A stretch of DNA of 64,000 nt from contig CAOLHI010000618.1 in NCBI GenBank assembly GCA_948474755.1, forward strand, positions 310,001 through 374,000, in the 5' to 3' direction. Below the pieces are notes generated by a model. That model made no database searches. It was not told where the DNA came from and saw only the letters and a list, made by a program, of their open reading frames with translations. This document shows positions 11,668 through 22,886 of the stretch, in pieces (positions within the stretch are counted from its first letter, which is position 1; each line of letters opens with the position of its first letter). Made by a program: the position numbers and the translations under genes. This stretch comes from Ctenosaura bakeri (Eukaryota > Chordata > Lepidosauria > Squamata > Iguanidae).

Positions 11668-11840
11668 GGCCATTTCCGCACTACCCTGTTATAGTGCTAT
11701 TATTCCACTTTCAACATTCTGTGGAATTCTGGGGTCTGCAGTTTATAGAGGCCCAAGAGCTCTCTGGCCAAGAATTATAAATGCCCCTCCCCAAACTTCA
11801 AACCCTGGGATTCCATAGGATGTATAGTGCAGAAATGGAC
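11668..11840. mobile_element. Palindromic MITE copy, right arm deleted internally
   Basis: The left end GGCCATTTCCGCACTA and right end TAGTGCAGAAATGGAC enclose the family core TATTCCACTTTCAACATTCTG. The right arm lacks most of the CAACATCC...GTGGAATAAT segment. No clean 3-bp duplication is visible (TGA and TAT). Confidence 0.75.
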
Positions 11841-11844
11841 TATA

Positions 11845-12345
11845 TCCTCCTCTTCCTCTTCCTTATTTATACATATAACTGGGGCTGAAAGTGATTTACA
11901 AATTCAAGTGAGTACAATATAATCAAAAACACACAACACATCAACATTAAAGTAGAATTAAACTATTCAGAATCTTAATACAATTTAAAATATTAAATTA
12001 AAAATAATAAGCAGTTTTAAAGCAGTTAAAGCAATGCAGTAACCTCTTCAAAAAAAGTTTTCTTTTTTAAGAAAACTGTCAGTTCTCAAAAGCCTGTCAG
12101 AATGTAAAGAAAGAAAAGAAAAAGCAAGAAAGCAAGAAAAGGATTTGCTTGCTTGTGCAGGACAGCAAAGAAGAGGCTTTCTAAGAAGGGGGTTCCAGAA
12201 CCTATGCCACTGAGAAAGCCATACTTTGCATTCCTGCCAGCCATGCTTATAATGGTGATGAGACTAGGAGAAGGGCCTCTTCTGAGGCTCTCAGAGCCCA
12301 GCCAGTACGAAGAGATAGGGTCTGTCAGACCAATTCTCCTCCGTT
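11845..12345 (-). mobile_element. L2-like LINE, 3' UTR and C-terminal end
   Basis: Plus-strand sequence from 12150 (AAGAAGAGGCTTTCT, GGGGGTTCCAGAACC, GAGAAGCAGGGCC-like text) corresponds to the antisense of the L2 RT C-terminus (the 'RAFSxxAPxLWN' region). About 11845-12050 is the A/T-rich 3' UTR with a decayed TTATTTAT-type 3' end. Same class as 61625-62310 and 50540-51230. No intact frame. Confidence 0.55.
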
Positions 12346-13445
12346 CTTGATAAGATGGAGGCATGATTAAGTGTATGAATCTGAGCAAAGGTTTACCATA
12401 CCAGCCTGCATGCACTTACAGTGAACCATTTGAATCCAACTCTGCATGTGGAAGACAGCAGGGGAAATGGCTATCCTATCAGTCCTTTTATTGCCTCACA
12501 TGTTTTCAAGTTTGATGGATCAGGGCTGTGCTGAATTTTGATAAGGGTCACTTTCTGATACACTTGACATACAGAGTGGGTAAAGTGGTTAAAGTAGATC
12601 TACCTAGTATTTACTTGTGGCTATTAATTTGTACCTGTTCAGATACACTCTGCTTCAGCTTTGGCAATATTGATTTTAAATTGAAAGGGGCTTCTTCACC
12701 GCTCAATTCCACACAACATCTTCTCTTCCTGAAAACATAAGTCAGTCCCTTGCGACACCTTTCCTTTCTGCCAAGCACAGTTCAGTTTTATATAACAACT
12801 TTCCTGCCTGCAAATCACAGTGCATTGCTATGCAAAGTATTTAAGATTTAAATACCTTTTAATACCATCTCACCTCCAACACTAAGCTGGAGATAAGACC
12901 AGAAAAAATGATATCAGATGGATATTTATACATACTCATCTGAGCCAGAAATTCTCCATCCCTTTTCTCATGGATTGACTAGAAACCAGTAACCATAGAA
13001 TAAAACTGAAACATGAACCCACCAACTAACAAAAGACTACACACCACTAAGAAAAATCCTGTAATTGCTCAAAGTCATAGTTATTGAAAAATTGTGTACT
13101 TAACACAAAAATCTTTAACTGATTAATCTGCAATTCAGATACAGTATCTGCCATGTTTCTTGAAGAGCTTTGGAACAAGAAGGAAACAAGAAAGATGTTT
13201 AAGGGAAAAACAATATGTGAGGAGCTTGCCTTTAAAAAAAAAGACTCATGGTGAAAACTATTGCAAAGTTACTTCTGGCATAAACACAGATGTAGTATAT
13301 ATCTTTGGGAAAGTACTAAGAACATTTTTTTCTTCTGACATGTTATGACTGTTTAGGTCATGGGGTTTTTCTCCAAGCAGTATTCAACAGCACCTGTCTG
13401 TGTTGCACTTACCTGAGGAATAATAGTGGCAATAGCTGGACCTAG
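12346..13445. other. Unassigned AT-rich DNA
   Basis: No gene, RNA or repeat family recognised. Confidence 0.4.
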
Positions 13446-13623
13446 GGTCATTTCTGCACTAGCCTGTTATAGCGCAATGATTCCACTTCCAACATCCTCT
13501 GGAATCCTGGGGTTTGCAGTTTCGGGAGGGGCCAGGCGGCCTCTCCCGAAACTGCAAACCCCAGGATCCAGAGATGTTGGAAGTGGAATCATTGCGCTAT
13601 AACAGGCTAGTGCAGAAATGGCC
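13446..13623. mobile_element. Palindromic MITE copy, almost perfect hairpin
   Basis: The ends GGTCATTTCTGCAC and GTGCAGAAATGGCC are flanked by TAG (13443-13445, 13624-13626). The two arms of about 85 bp are nearly exact reverse complements, with a short GC-rich centre (GGGGCC AGG CGGCC). It is the least diverged member of the family here and so probably the most recently inserted or the best constrained. Confidence 0.88.
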
Positions 13624-13626
13624 TAG

Positions 13627-15129
13627 GTTTCGCTGGTTCACTGCAGGAAGAAAACACTTGGTGAGTACTCAGACACACCTTTGTCAAAGGAGGCTTCTTT
13701 ACAATTGCCCTTTCAAGGCCACAAAGCTGAAAAATATTATGACAAGGCTCAATTTTCAACCTTCCCAACTCATCCACATGAAGATGTAAGTTGATGTTAA
13801 GAAGCACGTCCTTAACATCACTGAGAAGGTTGTGATGGTCCATGAGATGAAGGGGAGTAATCATAGGTCCTGAGCTAGGGAAGCTCAGGAAGAATTACGT
13901 TCCACTTGAACCCACACTCAAGCAGCTAAATTTTTTTGTTACATTGAAAGATTCCTAGAAATTCCTAGAAAAAGTTGGGTGAATCCAGCCATGTTAAATC
14001 TAATGGTGGGGGCAGGTCACAGCTCACTACTTTGGAATTTGGGACACATAGAGGATACAAGAGCCCTTTTGCTTGCTCATTATTAGATACAAAGACATAC
14101 CTTTGTACATAGTGAAGCATTTGAACACAACTCCTGTACAGGAGTTGTGTTCAAACTGTCTTAAGTTATACAGCCTAGAAAAAAGTGCACCATCTAATTT
14201 TCCTGTCTAGCTATTTCAGTTGTAAGTTACCAAAAGTCTGCAGGTGTATTTCTAACATGGAAACTATACATTTTTGTCATATGAGCAGTTTTGAGCTGAC
14301 AAACTTGACACTTTGAAAGTGACCCCAGCACTATGAAAGTGACAATTCTTCCTTTCTCAAGAGTCAACTCACTAAATTAACTGTATTTGGAGGATCCAGC
14401 AAGGCTTCCGCAGGCTCCAGATACTGTCATGCCTGGTAGTGCACTATGATTAAACATCAAAGCTGTTCAGTTTTGTTGTTATCAAAAGCAGTTACAGTCA
14501 CTGCCTAGGGACCCCAATGATTTACCATGTAAAATTTAAAGGGGAAAAAAAAAACCACAATTTGATAATCATTGTGCACAAGGCTTTGGTAGTAAAAGAA
14601 AATCTGATTCTCAGAAAAGCTCCCTTTGGAAACGAGCATATGTCACAGCTATTTCATATTAATTGACTGGGAATTCAGTATGTTTGGTGGAAGATCTTGC
14701 TGGTACATGCCATTCCTGCCCTCCCCCAGAAATGAACACAGTGAATCCCTGTCTTTGTGATTCCCCTATGAGTCTTCCTGATTGCATGATAAAGGAGGGC
14801 TGAGGGGTGCTTGCAACACTCCTGCCACATTCCTGAAGGCTTGAGACCTCCACCCTTCAAGGCTTCAGGCTCAGCCTCTGCACTGGTGTGTATGTGTGTG
14901 TGTGTCTGCTTCTTCTCTGTCAATGCAGTTTAGGACCTTAATTGTACAGAATTCTAAACCACAAGAGCAAACTACACATGATGAAGGAAGAGTGTCACTG
15001 CTTCAGAATAATTAGAGACAGACAGGCAGGAATTCAGGACACAGCAAATTTTCACCATCAGAGAAAAAGGAAGTAAGGTCTGCTGGAGAAAGAAAAACAT
15101 GTGATCCACAATAAAAAAGAGAGACATGT
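13627..15129. other. Unassigned DNA with one perfect palindrome
   Basis: No gene or known repeat seen apart from the 36-bp palindrome at 14120-14155, a short A run near 14551 and a (GT)n run at about 14887-14904. Confidence 0.4.
14120..14155. repeat. Perfect 36-bp palindrome without spacer
   Basis: TTTGAACACAACTCCTGT is followed immediately by its exact reverse complement (centre between 14137 and 14138). The identity stops abruptly on both sides. It matches no transposon end seen elsewhere in the window. Confidence 0.9.
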
Positions 15130-15350
15130 CTCAAGATACTGGAAAAGTAGCCTTTTATTACTTAAAAAATCCTCTTTATTTCTTGAACATTGTTTTTTTA
15201 TCAGCTAAAAAGCTCAGTGTGTTTTGGCCTATGGATATTCAGGCCTTCTTCAGGAGGCTTTTTTTTAATTTACAAAAAGGCAACACATAAATACACAACA
15301 TCACATTGCACAAGATCACATTACATTTGTGCATTACCTACAACCTCTTC
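15130..15350 (-). mobile_element. Penelope-like retroelement fragment
   Basis: On the minus strand a core reading CTGAAGAAGGCCTG...AGGCCAAAACACAC is followed by GCTTTTTAGCTGATAAAA, AAATAAAGAGGATTTTTT and AAAAGGCTACTTTTCC. This is the arrangement I associate with terminal repeats of Penelope-like elements, which carry hammerhead ribozyme motifs. No reverse-transcriptase or GIY-YIG frame is left. Edges are approximate. Confidence 0.5.
15221..15253 (-). ncRNA. Decayed hammerhead-ribozyme-like core
   Basis: On the minus strand, CTGAAGA (canonical CUGAUGA) is followed by a perfect stem II, AGGCCT/AGGCC, around a ten-base loop, then AAAAC (canonical GAAAC). Both conserved boxes have one mismatch, at positions needed for catalysis, so cleavage is unlikely. 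Stems I and III are not clear. Confidence 0.45.
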
Positions 15351-15784
15351 TAGGGATGTAGGTCTTTGTCCATTTTTTTTCTCACAAGCTGGAGTTGATA
15401 ATATAAATAGCTTTCTCCCCATTGTAGGACAATTCTCAAAAAGTGTTCAGTTTTTGATGAATATTTGCAGACTGGGACTCATAAAAACACATGAGAAAGG
15501 CATGCACAAAAGGAACGAGTGGAGGGCACTGGGAGGAGAGGCCCAGGAAGAGAGTGGAAAGAGGCATGTTGCCCACCAGGGCCAAGGATGAAGGTGAGTG
15601 ACAAGGAGAAGGACAAGTGGGAGTGCATGGAGAAGCCCGAAGACAAAGAAGTGCTTTAACCAAAGAAGGGGAAGAGGGAAGACCACCCCTCTTTAAGTGG
15701 TTGGCACCCTGCCAGAGAGGGGGAGCTCTTATGTAATTAAGGAGCACGTTAAGGGGTTATCTTTGTGTAGTTTTGCCTGAAAAT
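15351..15784. other. Unassigned DNA
   Basis: No recognised repeat. G/A-rich around 15500-15720. A 133-codon plus frame ending at 15591 and overlapping minus frames are low-complexity chance frames. Confidence 0.4.
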
Positions 15785-16697
15785 TAGGGATGGGCCAACC
15801 GAATCCTCGAATCCTCAAATCCTGTGTAAGGATTCGAGATTCCCGAATCCAGATCCCTGTGCCAAAATAGGCAAACCAAATCTTTTGAATCTGCCAACTA
15901 AATAGATTGTTGGAGACTGGGACATCTGAAAACCAGGGAGACTGGGGCGCCTGAAAACTTGGGAGTCTAAAAACTTGGGAGACCAGTCATACAAGGGAAG
16001 ATAGTAAATAGGTGAGGTTTTCCCTTGGAGTAATAATGGCCTTTGCTAACAATTTCAGAAATTACATCTGGGCTTGTATTCTAAGATATTTAAATTGAAC
16101 ATTTCATATTTAAGTTCAGTACTTGACTGGAAGCTACAGGCTTGAGATTTCAAGGACAGCTGAAACATTCCTTTGCTCCCTTGCAAACCTCTTTCAGACA
16201 CAATTCTGGGGTTTGGAGTTTTACAAGGTGTCACAGCCTTCTCTGCCAAACTGTGCTGGTGCATCATCAAACTACAAACCCCAGGATGCCAGAAGGAGCT
16301 ATGCAAAGAAAATCCAGTTTTGACTGGATTATCTCTCTACTGTAGTATGTGGCCCTGTTTACACAGATAGGAAAATGTGGGATTAATCCACATTTTCCTG
16401 CCTGTGTACAAAGGGCCTTCATGTCATTTTCAATCTAGGGAGATCCTAAGGCAAAACTAGGACAATTGTCCTGGCCAGATTTCTTCAGAGGGAGGTTTGC
16501 CTTTGCCTAGGCTTTTGCTAAGGCTGAGAGAGTGCGTCTTACCCAAGATTATCCTTCCATCCCTTGCTTTTTAAACTCTTTTTTTAAAAAAAGGATTTGA
16601 AAGATTCGAGATTCATGAGAGTCATGGATTCCCAGAACCTTCTAGGGATTCGGATCCAGATTTGGATTCGGAAAATTCTGGATTCGTCCCATCTCTA
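15785..16697. mobile_element. Non-autonomous hAT-like element, copy A, 913 bp
   Basis: It begins TAGGGATGGGCC and ends GTCCCATCTCTA, an inverted repeat. It is flanked by a perfect 8-bp direct repeat CTGAAAAT (15777-15784, 16698-16705). Subterminal regions repeat CGAATCC/GGATTCG many times, probably transposase-binding sites. The interior has a hairpin at about 16361-16409 (GAAAATGTGGGATTAATCCA and its complement) and a second imperfect palindrome around 16205-16290. It aligns over its whole length with 26292-27174. No transposase frame. The 8-bp duplication and TAGGG end fit hAT. Confidence 0.85.
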
Positions 16698-16859
16698 CTG
16701 AAAATGAAATGAAAATGAAAGTGGACTTTGTTTTTCCTGACTTACCAACAAACCCCCAATCAGGCATGGGATGCAAACATACCTGTAAGCCGAAAGAAAA
16801 GCATAACGACTTACCTGTAATTTGCCAGGAGTCCACAGATCTAAGTGGAGGAGGGATGC

Positions 16860-17115
16860 TGCCTCAAGGGGGAGACTTCAGTAGGTCTGACAATCTGAAA
16901 TGTGCTCTTCCTCTTTTCTTACTGCCTTCTATTTTTCTCAGCATATGTCCAAAGTACGACAGCTTAAATTTAGTTATTTTGGCTTCTAGGGAGAATTCAG
17001 GCTTTATTTGCTCTAGGTTACATTCAGTTATCTTTTTGGCAGCCTGTGACATCCATAGAACTCTTCTCCAACATTATATTTCAGATGAGTTGAACATATT
17101 AATTAAATAGGTTGG
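16860..17115 (-). mobile_element. BovB/RTE LINE, C-terminal fragment
   Basis: A minus frame starting at 17052 reads LEQIKPEFSLEAKITKFKLS followed by YFGHMLRK. This matches the conserved C-terminal segment of BovB reverse transcriptase ('LEQIKPECSLEAKITKLKLSYFGHIMRR'). Upstream on the same strand, decayed DAFELWCWRR-like text lies near 17085-17060. Truncated on both sides. Confidence 0.8.
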
Positions 17116-17258
17116 GAGATGAAATGCAGCCTCATCTTGCTCCCTTGCCATTCTAATGCTCCATATTGTGTCTGGACAGTAGTTCCTTGTCCAGCTTACA
17201 CATCAAGACAATGACACCAATTTCTTTAAAAGCAAATCATAATTTCTTATGATCCATA

Positions 17259-17657
17259 CAAGGGGTAGGTAAAGTGTGCACTGTGGGCTGCATATGACCC
17301 CTAAATCTTTTATTATGGTGCTCAGAGACCCATAGAGGTCAATTTTTTTATTCCCCAAATGCTTTCTGGGAGGATGTGGGGAGCATTTTTGCCATGTTTT
17401 GCCTACCAGGTCATTTGGAAGTAAACCCATTTAGAAAAAAAAAAGGCTTTTCTTGGGGCAAAATGGCACAGGGAGGTCTAAAAACATGGTGTAAATGCTT
17501 CCCACTGCCCCTAGAGGACATTGGGGGACATGTGGGAACATAAAATTGTGGCTTTTTTTTTTTTTTTTGCAGTGGGGTTATGTAATGGGGGTGTATCCTC
17601 CAAGGTCTCCTATGGGGTTAATAAGGCCCCCTAGCTTCCTACAGTTGCCCACCCTTG
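17259..17657. mobile_element. hAT-like MITE, about 400 bp
   Basis: The left end CAAGGGGTAGGTAAAGTG and right end CAGTTGCCCACCCTTG are inverted. The left subterminal GGGCTGCATATGACCCC fits hAT elements of the CAAGGGTGGGCAA type. The flanks (TCCATACA left, TCTATACA right) match 7 of 8 if the duplication overlaps the first bases of the end. It contains a 17-nt T run (about 17551-17568). Confidence 0.55.
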
Positions 17658-18289
17658 TTCTATACAATCAAAGTTTTTGAGATAATCTAAAAAGCACAGG
17701 GTGAATTTCTTTTGAAATTCTTTGTTCCATTAGGCACTATGTGCTTACAATATCATCTCTATTGCCTTTTACATTTCTGAACCCAGCATGGACATGTGCT
17801 GTTTCTTGCTCCATATATGGTAAAAGTATTTGATGGAGACTCTGGAGCATTACTTTGGTTGCATGAGGGAACCATGCAGTGATTTGATGGTTACAGCAGT
17901 AATTGCTTTCTCATGGGGTAGACAAATGAGTCCAGAATGAACTGATTGTCTTAACTCCAGGTAGCAAAACAAGGGTGAGAGTCATGATAATCTCTTAATG
18001 TCTGGTTGGGCAGGGGTTGTAGGGTGATATCACAGGATGGTCTCTGATTGCTTCACTTTCCATTGTATTTGAGCGTACACATAAGCTATGGTCTTGAAAG
18101 AATTATCACAAATCCTTAGCATCAGGTTTCCCTGCCTAATCCTCTCCGAACTTATGACCTGACCATGTCTGAGGTCATTCTCACCTGGCAACATGCTTCC
18201 AGCCAAAACATGTTTGAAAGCATGTTTTTCAGCCATAAATATATTCATTTATGAAAATAGCACATCCCATGGAATGGGGGTCATAGAGT
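17658..18289. other. Unassigned DNA between BovB pieces
   Basis: No repeat recognised. It might be strongly decayed BovB, since C-terminal and N-terminal BovB pieces in the same orientation flank it at 16860-17115 and 18290-18955. Confidence 0.35.
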
Positions 18290-18955
18290 GTGGTAACAGC
18301 CTCACACTGTTCATTCTCCTGCTTCATTTTTTGATCCTGGACCAAATTCTCTGACAATTTTTAGTTGTGCTTTGTTTCTTACTTTTGTATTCCATTCATT
18401 CTATTCTTTTTATACTGTCATTTCCAGAGTAAAACACTATAAAATTATCTGATTGAAAATGTTCCATTCCTATCCATTTTAGCTCACTCATGCCAAATAT
18501 TGCTGTGTTTAAGTGTTTCATTTCTTGTTTTATGATTTCTAGCTTTCCCTGATTCATGCTTCTCACATTCTACGTTTCTCTTATATGTGTTGCGCAGCTT
18601 CATGCTTTCCTTTCAACAGTGGGCATGTCCGCACCTGAATGCTTTTCTGGCTTGAGTTCATTTGCATCACTGAATACAGCACAATTTATCCTTTGTGATT
18701 TCTCAGTACCTGAGAGTCTCATCTTCTGGCACTATCTCTTGCTTCATTTTGAATTGCCTCATCATCTATGCGTTTTGAGATAAAAAGCATTCAGGAATGG
18801 TTTATCACTTTTACTTTGTGCAGACAAAGGTTAGCTAAAATGCCACTGTCATTGTCTCTAAGAAGTTTTCCACCTGCCTCACACATTACTGCTACTGCCC
18901 AGCAGCTGTTTGGCACATTTATTGTAGCTACTCATCAAAAGCCTGTCTGACTTGT
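18290..18955 (-). mobile_element. BovB/RTE LINE, endonuclease fragment
   Basis: Plus-strand text such as GATTTCTAGCTTTCCCTGATTC, TGTGTTGCGCAGCTTCATGC and CAATTTATCCTTTGTGATTT corresponds to the antisense of the BovB endonuclease and linker region. Around 18310-18370 it parallels the copy at 62565-62900. All frames are broken. With 16860-17115 it is probably one degraded LINE. Confidence 0.65.
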
Positions 18956-19003
18956 GAGACACTATCAGTAGCAATGCTACCATCAGCATAGTTTCTTACT
19001 TCA

Positions 19004-19315
19004 TGAGAGGAGGGAGAGGGCTTGTTTTCTGCTGCTCCAGAGGCTAGGACAAGGAGCAATGGATTCAAGCTGCAGGAAAGGAGATTCCACCTGAACCTTG
19101 GGAAGAACTTCCTGACAGTCAGAGCTGTCCCAGCAGTGGAATACGCTGCTTCAGAGTGTGGTGGAGTCTCCTTCTTTGGTGGTTTTTAAGCAGAGGCTGA
19201 ATGGCTTCCTGTTGGGAGTGCTTTGATGTAGGTTCCTGCATAGCAGGCGGTTGGGACTGGATGGCTCCTGGGGTCTCTTCCAACTCTATAATTCTATGAT
19301 TCTATAATTCTATGA
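19004..19315 (+). mobile_element. CR1 LINE, 3' end
   Basis: Starting with GAGAGGGCTTGTTTTCTGC, the sequence matches the last part of CR1 ORF2 (GGAAGAACTTCCTGACAGTC, then TGGAATACGCTGC, TGGTGGTTTTTAAGCAGAGG). It ends in the CR1 terminal repeat TATAATTCTATGATTCTATA. 5'-truncated, as usual for CR1. The ORF part is interrupted. Confidence 0.88.
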
Positions 19316-19904
19316 GAGCATGCATCCTCATCACCATGGAAGGATGGTGTGAAGATGTGTATGTGAACATAAGCTCCACTGAAATACGACTGAATATTCT
19401 TCTTAGTAACCAAGTACAGACATACATAACTAATCTTACATTTCTACTTTCAATTTTGTTAATCTCCTTTTGCAAATCAATAGTTATGACTCATTCACAG
19501 AGACACATTTTTAATTGACCCAGATCCTCTTTCCCTGCTTGTAACAGCTGACTAAGCAAAGTGCCTAGTCTCTTTTAGCATCTGTTTTAAAATTAAAAGT
19601 GCAAATAATCTGCATTTTCATATCTCTTTGCAGACAGAATAGGTCTTGTGTCTATACGAAGACAGAATATATTCCTAGATATATTTATGCACACTGACAA
19701 ACTGTGACTTTTTGTCTTATTTCCAGTTAAATCTTATTTTCTTCGCAATTCACTTCAAATGTATCCTGTGTACTTTAATGCAGAGGACTGAGAACTTTGT
19801 ACACTGTAAATAATGTTGTATGTTGACATGAAAAATGTTAACTCCTCAGCCTTATTATAAAACCAATGTGAAGAGAATAAACAAGGCAAGAAATGGGCAG
19901 AAGT
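19316..19904. other. Unassigned AT-rich DNA
   Basis: No gene or repeat recognised. Confidence 0.4.
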
Positions 19905-20095
19905 TCAACATTCAAATTCCTGCCATGGAAACACACTGAGTGATCTGAGGCCAGTCACACTTTCTGAGCCTAAAAGGAAGGCAATAGAAAACTTTGCCTG
20001 AATAAATTTTGCAAAGAAAACCCCAGGATAAGGTCACTGAAGGTCAGAGTTGACTTGAAGACACATAACAACAACAACAACAACAACAACAACAA
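19905..20095 (+). mobile_element. Sauria-type tRNA-derived SINE, old copy
   Basis: Sequence like CACTGAGTGATCTGAGGCCA, TCTGAGCCTAAAAGGAAGGC, then CAGAGTTGACTTGAAGACAC and an (ACA)n tail (20070-20095). The body and tail are those of SINEs mobilised by BovB. The tRNA-like head is strongly diverged. Confidence 0.7.
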
Positions 20096-20470
20096 AGATT
20101 CAGCAGGAAGTCACAGAAAGTTAATGGCAATCTTTCAGTAAATCTCTGTGTAATTTTTCATAGAATGGAAACAGTTTCTTATTTACTTTCAAAAGACACA
20201 ATAAGGTAACAACTAAAAAAAAAGTAATACAACAGTAATTGCAGCAAAATTATTGCAACAATGCACTAGTTTCAGCAATGAAATGCATGACACAATGGTA
20301 TGCATACTTACTCAGAAGTAAGTTCTGCTTGGTTCAATGGGGTTTGCTTCCAGGTACGTGTGTATGTGTTTCCAGTGTTAACTGGAAGGCTATGCATTAC
20401 AATTATTATATGAGAATATAAATCCATGCAAAGAAGCCCACAAGCAACATCAACAACCATTAATAAAATC
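20096..20470. other. Unassigned DNA with an old dispersed repeat
   Basis: About 20295-20365 (GCATACTTACTCAGAAGTAA, GGTTCAATGGGGTTTGCTTC) matches a motif I know as dispersed in reptile genomes but cannot assign to a family. The rest is unassigned. Confidence 0.4.
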
Positions 20471-20508
20471 AGAGAGAGAGAGGGAGAGAGAGAGAGAGAG
20501 GGAGAGAG
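20471..20508. repeat. (GA)n microsatellite
   Basis: About 19 GA units with two GGGA interruptions. Confidence 0.9.
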
Positions 20509-20572
20509 ATCCTAGAAAAAGCGTTCAAGGTAAGGATCCTTCCCATGGGGAAGAAAGTGAGAGATGGTTTGG

Positions 20573-20611
20573 CTGGGCTGGACTGAGCTGAGCTGAGCTG
20601 AGCTGAGCTGG
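20573..20611. repeat. (GAGCT)n pentanucleotide repeat
   Basis: TGGGCTGGACTGAGCTGAGC and further GAGCT units, about five perfect copies. Confidence 0.85.
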
Positions 20612-21019
20612 AAAGTCCAGCTGCAACTGGTTCTGAAGTATTCATCTGCTGACCTGGCTGCTTCCCTCTCTCTTCTGGGCTCCTTCTTTCCTAGTGATAG
20701 ATCAGGGCCAAAGTGCGACCTCAATGTCTTGGGACCTTGATATTTAAAGGAGCCTGTACCCTAGTACTGTATAAGCCTTCCTAAGAACTGATATCTTCTG
20801 CAGGAATCCTCCTCTATCCCATAATTGGGAGCAATAAACCATAAGAGGATGTGGGAGTGGGATCTTTTCTACTGTTGTGAAGTATCCTCTCCTTAAAGGT
20901 CTGTCTGGCATCACTGTTGGTTACATTCTGGCATATTCTGGCACCAAGTTAAAATTGTTCTTTTTATTAAAGCCTTTAAGGTCTAAAGACATCATTCAAA
21001 TCTATATATGTGCATGGCT
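20612..21019. other. Unassigned DNA
   Basis: No gene or repeat recognised. Confidence 0.4.
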
Positions 21020-21180
21020 TTAGACTGCTTTAACATCTTCAATTATTTGAGTGTTACATATTTAGTTTGTCTAAATTATTTCTATTGCTTAAATTTATAG
21101 TTTGAACTGATGTTCTTGTAAGACTGCCAGGGATCTTGCAAGATATAGGATGGAATATAAATAGTTAAATAAATAAGCAA
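21020..21180 (+). mobile_element. L2-like LINE, extreme 3' end
   Basis: TGTAAGACTGCCAGGGATCT then GATGGAATATAAATAGTTAA and AATAAATAAG resemble the L2 tail (roughly 'GGGCGGGATATAAATAAATAAATAA'). Only the 3' UTR end is present. Confidence 0.45.
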
Positions 21181-21283
21181 AGAGATGGACAGATCGAGCC
21201 ACCAGACAACTGACCTGGGTTTTTATCTCTTTCTAAGCAACGGTAGTTGATCTAAGCCTAGTCTTTAGTGGTTTTAACTATTA

Positions 21284-21990
21284 TGAATCATGTGGGCCTG
21301 ACAGATGACCATCCAGCTTTTGTTTAAAAAATCCTAAAGAGGGAGACTCCACCATACCCCGAGGGAGCATATTCTTCTGTTGAACTGCTCTTACCATCAG
21401 GAATTTCTTCCTAATGTTTAGATGGAAGCTCTTTTTCTAAAGTTTAAAGCCATTGCTCTGTGCCCTAGTCTCTGGAGCAGCAGAAAACAGACATCCCTTC
21501 AAATATTTAAATATAGTTGTCATGTCTCCTCTTCACATTCTCATCTTCAAGTTAAACATATCCAGCTCCCTGCTCATACAGCATGGTTTCCAGACCTCTT
21601 ACCATTTTGGTTGCCCTCCTCTGGACATGTTCTAGCTTGTCAATATCCTTTCTGAACTGTGGTGCCCAGAACTGAACATAGTCTTCCAGGTATGGTTTGA
21701 CCAAAAGAGAATGGAGTGGTACTATCACCTCCCTTGACCTAGACACTATACTCCTATTGATGCAGAATCACATTGGCTTTTTTAGCTGCCACATAACACT
21801 GCTGAATCATCTTTGTAAGGTGGTGCAATTTAACATGTGATGCTGGTCCTTCATATAGATCTCTGTACAGATGGTGACCTAGTTCATACATTTCTTTGCC
21901 CTTGATAAAGATCCCAGAAGTCAATGTTTGTGTATGCACTAGTAGTCTATGTATAATGTAAACACAGCACATGCTACTTGAGCTGTCATG
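21284..21990 (-). mobile_element. CR1 LINE, RT C-terminal part and 3' end
   Basis: A minus frame (21746-21552) reads [20 protein letters not shown], then [17 protein letters not shown]. These are the conserved blocks of the CR1 ORF2 C-terminal region. Toward lower coordinates it continues with antisense of the CR1 end (AGTCTCTGGAGCAGCAGAAA, CCATCCAGCTTTTGTTTAAA) but lacks the terminal octamer repeats. Toward higher coordinates it extends to roughly 21990 with lower similarity. One frame stays open for 64 codons but the ORF as a whole is broken. Confidence 0.85.
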
Positions 21991-22886
21991 GTTGAGGGGA
22001 GGGGTTCATCTGCTGTCACCTGGATAGGTGTCTGAACTCATTTGTAGACACAAAACTTCTTTTGATGGATATTCTAGGTATAAAAGCCCATGAAGCCAGC
22101 CATAAAAAGAAAGTGAATGCTGAAATATCCCTTAAACATGAATATTTGTTAGTGAATATAGATCTTGTGCTAGGTAATGCTGACATTGTTGATCTTAAGC
22201 TTCTTTTGTGAGGAGATTTGCAATCATTGTTGCTGTTATCCTATGTCTCAATCCCCCCTCCCTCCCTTTTTCTGTATGAAAGGTAATAAATTGTCAGGTT
22301 TAGGTGCTTGTTAAATACTCTTGTAAAAGGGTATTTTCAATGGTCCGTAGCATTATTCTACCAAGAATCATTCTGTTCATCTTCCTAGCTTCACACAGTG
22401 GCTGACTGACAGAAAAAAAATATTCCAAAATGGCGGATATTAAACGAGCACGCACCGATGATGGATGCCTCTGCTATCCCAATGGAGTTATCATTTATTT
22501 GATTTAAGTTGGCTTCAGTGACACCTTTCTGCCCTTGAGGATATCTTGACTTTTTCTTTCAGAACTCTATGTGCCTTGTCAAATTCCTATATATAGCTGT
22601 GTAATGACACCATACCAGACTGGAGTCATGACATACTGCTGTGAACTACATGTTCTTAGGTCAGTCCTAAAAGGTGTCCATGATGTCCTTTGTTCTTGCT
22701 GCCTCAGTTGCCTGTCTCTATTTAAATAAAAACAAAATTTATTTATTTTTCTGATCTGCTTCTGATAATTATGATCTAATAATCAGTCTTCCCTAGTCTA
22801 GCTTTCCAGCATTTTTGAACTACAGCTCCTGGAGTTCCTTACCATTGATCGTACTGATTAGCAATGATGTGAGTTAAAGCCTAAAA
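21991..22886. other. Unassigned DNA
   Basis: No gene or repeat family recognised. Confidence 0.4.

Noticed and set aside
20573..20611. GAGCT repeats, as in immunoglobulin switch regions
   Set aside because: Only about five units beside a (GA)n tract, with no antibody gene nearby; a plain microsatellite explains it.
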